Shown here: one piece after another, positions 58,973-64,000 of the stretch
Position numbering within the stretch: the stretch's first letter is position 1
How the letters are laid out: the number at the start of each line of letters is the position of its first letter
Source: Bimuria novae-zelandiae CBS 107.79
Taxonomy: Eukaryota > Ascomycota > Dothideomycetes > Pleosporales > Didymosphaeriaceae
Assembly (NCBI GenBank): GCA_010015655.1
Contig: ML976736.1
Span: 97,665-161,664 of the forward strand
Direction of reading: 5' to 3'
DNA: 64,000 bases
The notes under the pieces: generated by a model
Told to the model about the DNA's origin: nothing
Databases searched by the model: none
The model's input: only the letters and a program-made list of their open reading frames with translations
Position numbers and translations under genes: made by a program

Positions 58973-59606
58973 GGCGCAGAGCGTGGTCCTCAGCTATAGC
59001 GATTGCCGACCGAATACTTGTTCGATATGATTAGTAGTCTTGCCTCAACGGTGCATTCAGCAGCTGTCGTGAGATGGGAGGATTTTGATGTGTAGTCAGG
59101 GTAGCTGTGCTCTTCCTGCTGCTGGCGAGGATAAAGTTAGCATGGTTTGACGTCGGCGCCTCTTACGGCACATCCCGGTTTCAAAGGCAAGTGCGGCGAA
59201 GAGCTACTGCACGAGATCACAAAAGTGCACATACCGGCTATTTTTGAGGCGGACGAAAAGACTGGCGCGTACTATTTGCGAATGCGAACTGTGTCTGTGG
59301 ACGAGGCAGGGTGCAAGGCGCAAAGGTGCGTCGTGCCTCGGTAGCGAGTGATGATTTTATGTTTTCGTGTGGCTTGCAAGCCGGGTTTGTATTTAGCGGC
59401 ACCTTACGAATCGTAAGCACGGCGGGAGCGTCGGACGACATGCGGCGCACACTGCTCACGCCGGGTGCTTTTCAGAGTCAGTCACGTCCCTTGCAGCGTG
59501 TTTCAGACCGCAGAAGACCCCTCGGGCTCTTTGTAAAAACTGCAGGCCCCCGCGTGTCGCCAACAATTGACACGATACGCATTTTCCCCCTCAATAGATC
59601 TCCGCC
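58973..59606. promoter_or_regulatory. Divergent promoter region, hydrolase / transcription factor
   Basis: 634 bp between two oppositely oriented start codons. Short reading frames inside are not convincing genes. A TCAATAGATCTCCGCC leader precedes the ATGG of the transcription factor. Co-regulation of the pair is possible but unproven. Confidence 0.5.
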
Positions 59607-62600
59607 ATGGATCAGAGCAACGGCTTCTACGGCGGCCTGCCGATGATGAATCCGCCACAGCGCATCTTTGGCAGCATGAGCGCCAACGGTTCGCCCATTC
59701 CCGCCTCGATAACTGCCAGCATGTTTGCGACAGACGATATGGACGACGGTCACGAGCAGGGCGACCCCAAGAGACGGAGAATTGCGCGGGTAGGCACTGC
59801 ATCACCGGAAGGCGCGATTGGTGGACGCGAGTGCTGATTGCTCCAGGCATGCGACATGTGCCGCAAGAAGAAGATCAAGTGCGACGGCAAGATGCCCGCT
59901 TGCACGCACTGCATCAACTACAAGACCGAGTGCATCTTCACCCAGGTCGAGAAGAAGCGCCAACCGCCAAAGGGGTAGGCACCACCACTCCGCGAGGGAA
60001 GGAGCGACGTGGGGCTGACAGTCACAGGGCCAAGTACATCGAAGGCCTCGAGAACCGGCTCGCGCGCATGGAGTCGCTGATGCGCCTCTCGGGCGTTCTT
60101 CCTGACGACGACGACGGCAGCACCGACCTGGCCACGCTGGAGAAGCGGTTGGCAGACCGAGCGCGGCAGAGCGCAACGCCAAAGGCACCCAGTCCTCAGC
60201 AGGAGCGACGAGCCTCATCGGTCCACCACACGACAGAGCAGGCGGAAGGCACGCCTGCGCAACCGGGCCTGCCTAGCCCACGAAGCGGGACCGCGTCACC
60301 TGAGCCGCCTCAGCAGAATGCGAAGGGCGAGCGGGCCGAGGACGCACTGGCCGAGATGATGTGCTCACTGGTCACCAACAACTGCGGAGAGACCCGGTAT
60401 ATCGGTGGGTAGGTTAGGGAAGGAGCGAGGAGCCGAGTGCTAACGGGTGCAGGATCATCATCAGGCTTCTCCATCTTCTCACCAAAGGGGATAAAATGGG
60501 TCAACGAGAAGACGGGAGACGAGTCCTTCCAGGAAATGATCTCAACAGCCGCCATCGAAGACAACAAGTGGATACAATGGCGGCCAGACGTCTTCCAAGA
60601 CATCTTCAAGCGAAGAGTGTATCGACAACTGCCGCCAAAAGCCGAAGCCCTGTCGCTGCTGAAAGACTACTTCGAGAACTTCAATTGCATGTTTCCGCTT
60701 TTCCACGAGCCTACCTTTATGCATCTAGTGGATAAGCATTACTCGAAAGACCCGTATGAGGGGTCCGGGTGGTGGGCTAGCTTGAACGTCGCATTAGCCT
60801 TTGCGCATCGATTACGCGTCATGAGCAATCTAGTTCCACAAGAGGAGGACGAGAAGGCGTGGCAATATCTTAAAAACGCCATGAGCGTGCAAGCAGAGCT
60901 AACCATGCGCAACACGGACCTGTTGAGTATACAGGCACTTCTCGGCATCGTAAGCGAAGCAGGCCAGTTTACAACATACATGTGACTAACACATACACAG
61001 GGGCTATTCCTGCTCGGCACACCCAATCCGCAACCGACATACTTCTTCATAGGAGCTGCCATCCGGTTATCGCACAGTATCGGGCTGCACAAGAAGGGAG
61101 CAGGCTTCAATTTGAACCCATCTGAGATCGAACAGCGCAAGCGGGTTTTCTGGATAGCGTATATGCTGGACCGAGAGTAGGTTCCCATCATCTCGTACTG
61201 ACTCGCCCTAACAATGCACAGCATTTGTTTACGCTCCGGTCGACCGCCCATCCAAGATGACGACGATATGAACGTCGAGCTTCCTAGTGAAGACCCACCA
61301 GATGACATTGGCAACATCCCATTGGCTGATGGCAAAGGCAAGATGAATCTGTTTCGCTTGATGTGCACCTTCTCCATCATCCAAAGTCACGTCTACAAGC
61401 GTCTCTACTCTGTAAGAGCGACCAAGCAAACCGACGGTGAACTACTCAACACCATCGGCGAGCTGGACAGGGAATTAGAAGCATGGAAAGATGACATACC
61501 GCTCGAATTCCGGCCCGAACACGAGATCAAAGCCTCACACACGCCCCTGATCCTCCAGGTCGCCGTCCTCCACCTGGGCTATTACAACTGTCTCACCACA
61601 ATTCACCGCATGAGCGTCCACCACGGCTACTGGACATCACGTCTCTCGAATTTCGCCATCCAGGGTCTCAATGCTCGCCCCCTGAACCCGCGCGTGTTTA
61701 TGTCTGCACAGCTATGCGTGCAGGCTGCGCGAGCTTCCATCCATCTTCTCAAATACATTCCCAAAGGCGATCAGTCCTGTGTCTGGCTCATCATCTACTT
61801 CCCTGTCACCGCACTCGTAACTTTGTTCGCCAACATTCTACAGAACCCGCAAGACACACGTTCAAGATCAGATTTGAAGCTCATGAAACTTGTTGTCAGT
61901 TTCTTGAGCTTGCTGAAGAACGAGCAAGGCAATGGCAGTGTCAAGCGCATGCTCAGCGTATGCACGGAATTCGAGCGCATTGCAGCTATAGTACTCAACA
62001 AGGCGGATCGCGAGCACGCATCAAGAAGAAAGCGAAAGCAGGGCGACAGCGAGCAGGATGCCGAGATTGCGGCCACGGAGCGCGAAATTCTTTCCACGAG
62101 CCGGAATGGGCCACAATCGCCGCCAAACCAGAACACCAGCCCACAACCTAATCAGCCGCAAGAAATGATATTCAATCCTGACTTCCATGGCTTCAATGAG
62201 GTAATTGCCCTCGCCACTCCCGTCCTGTAATACTCCGCTAACATACATACAGCCCTTCCCGTTCTCCCCTAACTTCTCTCACGCCAACCTTCAGCAGCCC
62301 TCCCACCTTTCTGCGAATTTCTCTCCCTCTCTCGCAACCAACAACATTCCGCAATCCTACCCCTCCTCCACTGTTCCGATGACGTCTATGGACGGTGTCA
62401 TGAGCATGGGCACATTCGACCAAACGTTCAACAACGTTCCGCAGGATCTGTGGAAGATGCCGATGACGCTCGAATGGGACTGGGCTGATATGACCGGCGG
62501 CGGAGGATTCGGAGGCTCGTATGAAGACGGGATTAGCATGAATGGGGTTCTGCCAGACTTTGGAGGTGGCACAGATGGGACGAGTGGGTTCAACGGTGCA

Positions 62601-62621
62601 AATATGAACGGTGGACGGTGA
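59607..62621 (+). CDS. Zn2Cys6 transcription factor with fungal_trans domain, 7 exons, 902 aa
   Basis: Exons: 59607-59789, 59847-59974, 60028-60404, 60453-60949, 61001-61176, 61222-62200, 62253-62621. All junctions are GT-AG and total 2709 nt, in frame. A basic stretch KRRRIAR ends exon 1. Exon 2 holds the zinc cluster [14 protein letters not shown] then [11 protein letters not shown], with Cys 63, 66, 73, 80, 83 and 90. A linker and dimerisation helix follow ([18 protein letters not shown]). The fungal_trans middle homology region covers exons 4-6 and includes [40 protein letters not shown] and [16 protein letters not shown]. The C-terminus is Gly/Asn/Met-rich, likely an activation region. 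These are nuclear regulators of metabolism; the region is strongly conserved among filamentous ascomycetes, but I cannot name an orthologue with certainty. Intact, no stops. Confidence 0.9.
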
Positions 62622-62975
62622 TGCGCATCGCGAGAGTGGATAGGAGCATGATATGCATGATACAGGCGTTTTCGAGTGGGAATAACAGCATGGCTGTGTA
62701 ATGGGTATTGTATATTATGAAAGCTGGAGGTGTGAGGCTGTGCCTTGAGCAGCGATCGTTGCGGATGTTGTATATGCTTCTCACGAATTTATGACTTGGT
62801 GGGCGTGATCTTCGCTACAGTGCGTAGATTTGTAGGAATATTTGAGATTGTGGCTTTGCATAAATCCTTTCTTCAAACGCGCTAATCATTCTGGTGACAG
62901 GGTCTCTTTTATTGTTACTAATGACTTATACAAACTATGCAATGCGTAATACATAAACTTGTAAGCTAGCGCATA
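62622..62975. other. 3' flank of the transcription factor
   Basis: About 350 bp of host-like sequence with no gene seen. It leads into the third pogo element. Confidence 0.4.
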
Positions 62976-64000
62976 CCGTGTTTTATCAGATGACGCACGG
63001 GCATCACTTGGCGCACGATTTCCGGATGCCCACACCCACTGCTTTTGAGGCTGTAGAGCTCTATATAAGAGCTATTATCGCGAGATTTTCTAGTGGAGAG
63101 GTCTATGGAGCTTGAACAATTGATTGCTTATAATAATTTACATGCGAAACCTCTGTAGGAGGCGTATATTTCTTGTGCGCGTGCTAGGGCCGGGTGTAGG
63201 CTCCTTATTAATAATAGAAGAGAAATCGACCTTAGTAATATTAGGCGCTTTATATAGACGAGATAGAGTAGTAAAAGCAATTAGCTAACGTCTTATACCC
63301 CTTTAGAATAATTATATATCTTTTTAGAGTTATTTTTTGGCCTTGCGTGTAATACGTGCTTCTTTACGCGCAGTAGCCTTGCTACGCTACTCCTAGAGGC
63401 AGATTTCTTTGGCGGCAAGCCTTATACGCTTCCTCTCCTCAAGCATGGCTTATTTCTGTTCTTTCTGCTGCTTTTGTAGAGCAAGTTTCTCCTCCTTCTG
63501 TTATTGTTATAACTGCTTGTCGGCATCCTTCTGCGCCTGCCTATCTCGGGCGTCTTAGACTTTAGCGGGCGACCAGAGAACAGCGCCTCTATTATACTCT
63601 AGCGGTGCTTTAAGTAGTAAAGGCTTGCTACGCTGTCGCCGCTTTCTCTTATTAATAAGAGCTTTTTTAAGGTAGTTATTTTCGTGCTAGAGAAGCTACT
63701 TCTACACAGCTATATAATAGATTGTCTAAGAGAGCTACTACAAGTGTTTAAAATAGGTATTTTTAATAACCTCGCGTAGCAAGCGCTCTATCTTTCTCTA
63801 ATTTAAAGCGCTAAGTACTAACAAGCTGCTCTTAAAGGATAATAGCCTCTCTACTTTCGCCTTTTAAAACTTTTATAACACTACCTCTACGTTTAATAGT
63901 GAGAGGCCAGTGACCTTAAAGGACTTAATAATTATCTTATATTTAAACGCTATATTCCAGGCGCGATAGAACATGCGGAAGAAGTCGCGCTTTATAATAG
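62976..64000 (-). mobile_element. pogo/Fot1-like element 3, partial at window end
   Basis: The left end is approximate: a GC-rich stretch at 62.98-63.05 kb (GACGCACGGGCATCACTTGG) resembles the TIR region of pogo 1 but I could not place the exact border. The rest is the 3' half of a minus-strand transposase gene that continues beyond 64000. Confidence 0.7.
63300..64000 (-). pseudogene. pogo/Fot1 transposase pseudogene, C-terminal half
   Basis: The minus strand from 64000 reads FFRMFYRAWNIAFKYKIIIK, KSFKVTGLSLLNVEVVL, ERLLREVIKNTYFKHL, HENNYLKKALINKRKRRQR and GAVLWSPAKV, then a Lys/Glu/Gln-rich tail (QKDADKQL, QKEEKLALQKQQKEQK, LEERKRIRLAAKE). This is the DDE_1 C-terminal region and charged tail of fungal pogo transposases. 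Several TAG/TAA stops are of RIP type. The catalytic core lies outside the window. Confidence 0.78.

Noticed and set aside
59567..60412. 281-codon plus-strand frame overlapping the transcription factor start
   Set aside because: It runs in another frame across exon 1, an intron and exon 2. The 7-exon model reads the zinc cluster and closes with an exact multiple of three.

Overview
The window looks like chromosomal DNA of a filamentous ascomycete (Pezizomycotina, plausibly a Dothideomycete; this is inferred from family content). Reasons: short GT-AG introns with CTAAC/CTAAT branch sites, a Zn2Cys6/fungal_trans regulator, a DUF8021-type secreted protein, a HET-NACHT-ankyrin NLR, and long tracts with the signature of repeat-induced point mutation (RIP), i.e. 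transitions that turn CAA/CAG/CGA/TGG codons into stops and push the DNA toward TA-rich sequence.

Layout. 1-53.0 kb is a compound transposon island with almost no host gene left. From the left: a RIP-decayed pogo/Fot1 element (193-2305); a Ty3/Gypsy chromovirus lacking gag (2423-about 6.3 kb); a second, complete-ended chromovirus on the minus strand (8788-15972, 173-bp LTRs, TATAT duplications); a second pogo transposase on the minus strand hit three times by solo LTRs of one Copia family; a hAT remnant with another such solo LTR; a nearly intact Tc1/mariner element (20573-22260). Then comes an old Copia element D (from 23735 to about 46.99 kb) that has absorbed a solo LTR, which holds Copia C, which holds Copia A; then Copia F; then a 5.1-kb TIR element carrying an NLR gene. 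At 47064-53005 a solo Gypsy LTR, itself split by the youngest-looking Copia (B, 47339-52817), has broken a SprT-like metalloprotease gene. Target-site duplications were read for nearly every insertion, so the nesting order can be deduced.

The standout feature is 41664-46767: two 575-bp, highly similar inverted arms bounded by a TA duplication enclose one gene encoding HET, NACHT and near-identical ankyrin repeats. This is an incompatibility/immune-type NLR carried as cargo of a DNA transposon. It now has three in-frame stops, and an assembly gap falls inside the ankyrin repeats.

53.0-62.9 kb is ordinary gene-rich DNA: the truncated SprT-like gene, a coiled-coil gene with in-frame stops, a secreted DUF8021-type protein (2 exons), an alpha/beta hydrolase (4 exons) and a 902-residue Zn2Cys6 transcription factor (7 exons). 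The last two are divergently transcribed from a 0.6-kb shared promoter. From about 63 kb a third pogo element begins and runs off the window.

A second pattern worth attention: the Copia elements fall into two primer-binding classes. A, B and D match the anticodon arm of initiator tRNA-Met; C and F match a tRNA-Lys(CUU) anticodon arm. Both start opposite tRNA position 39, which suggests half-tRNA priming.
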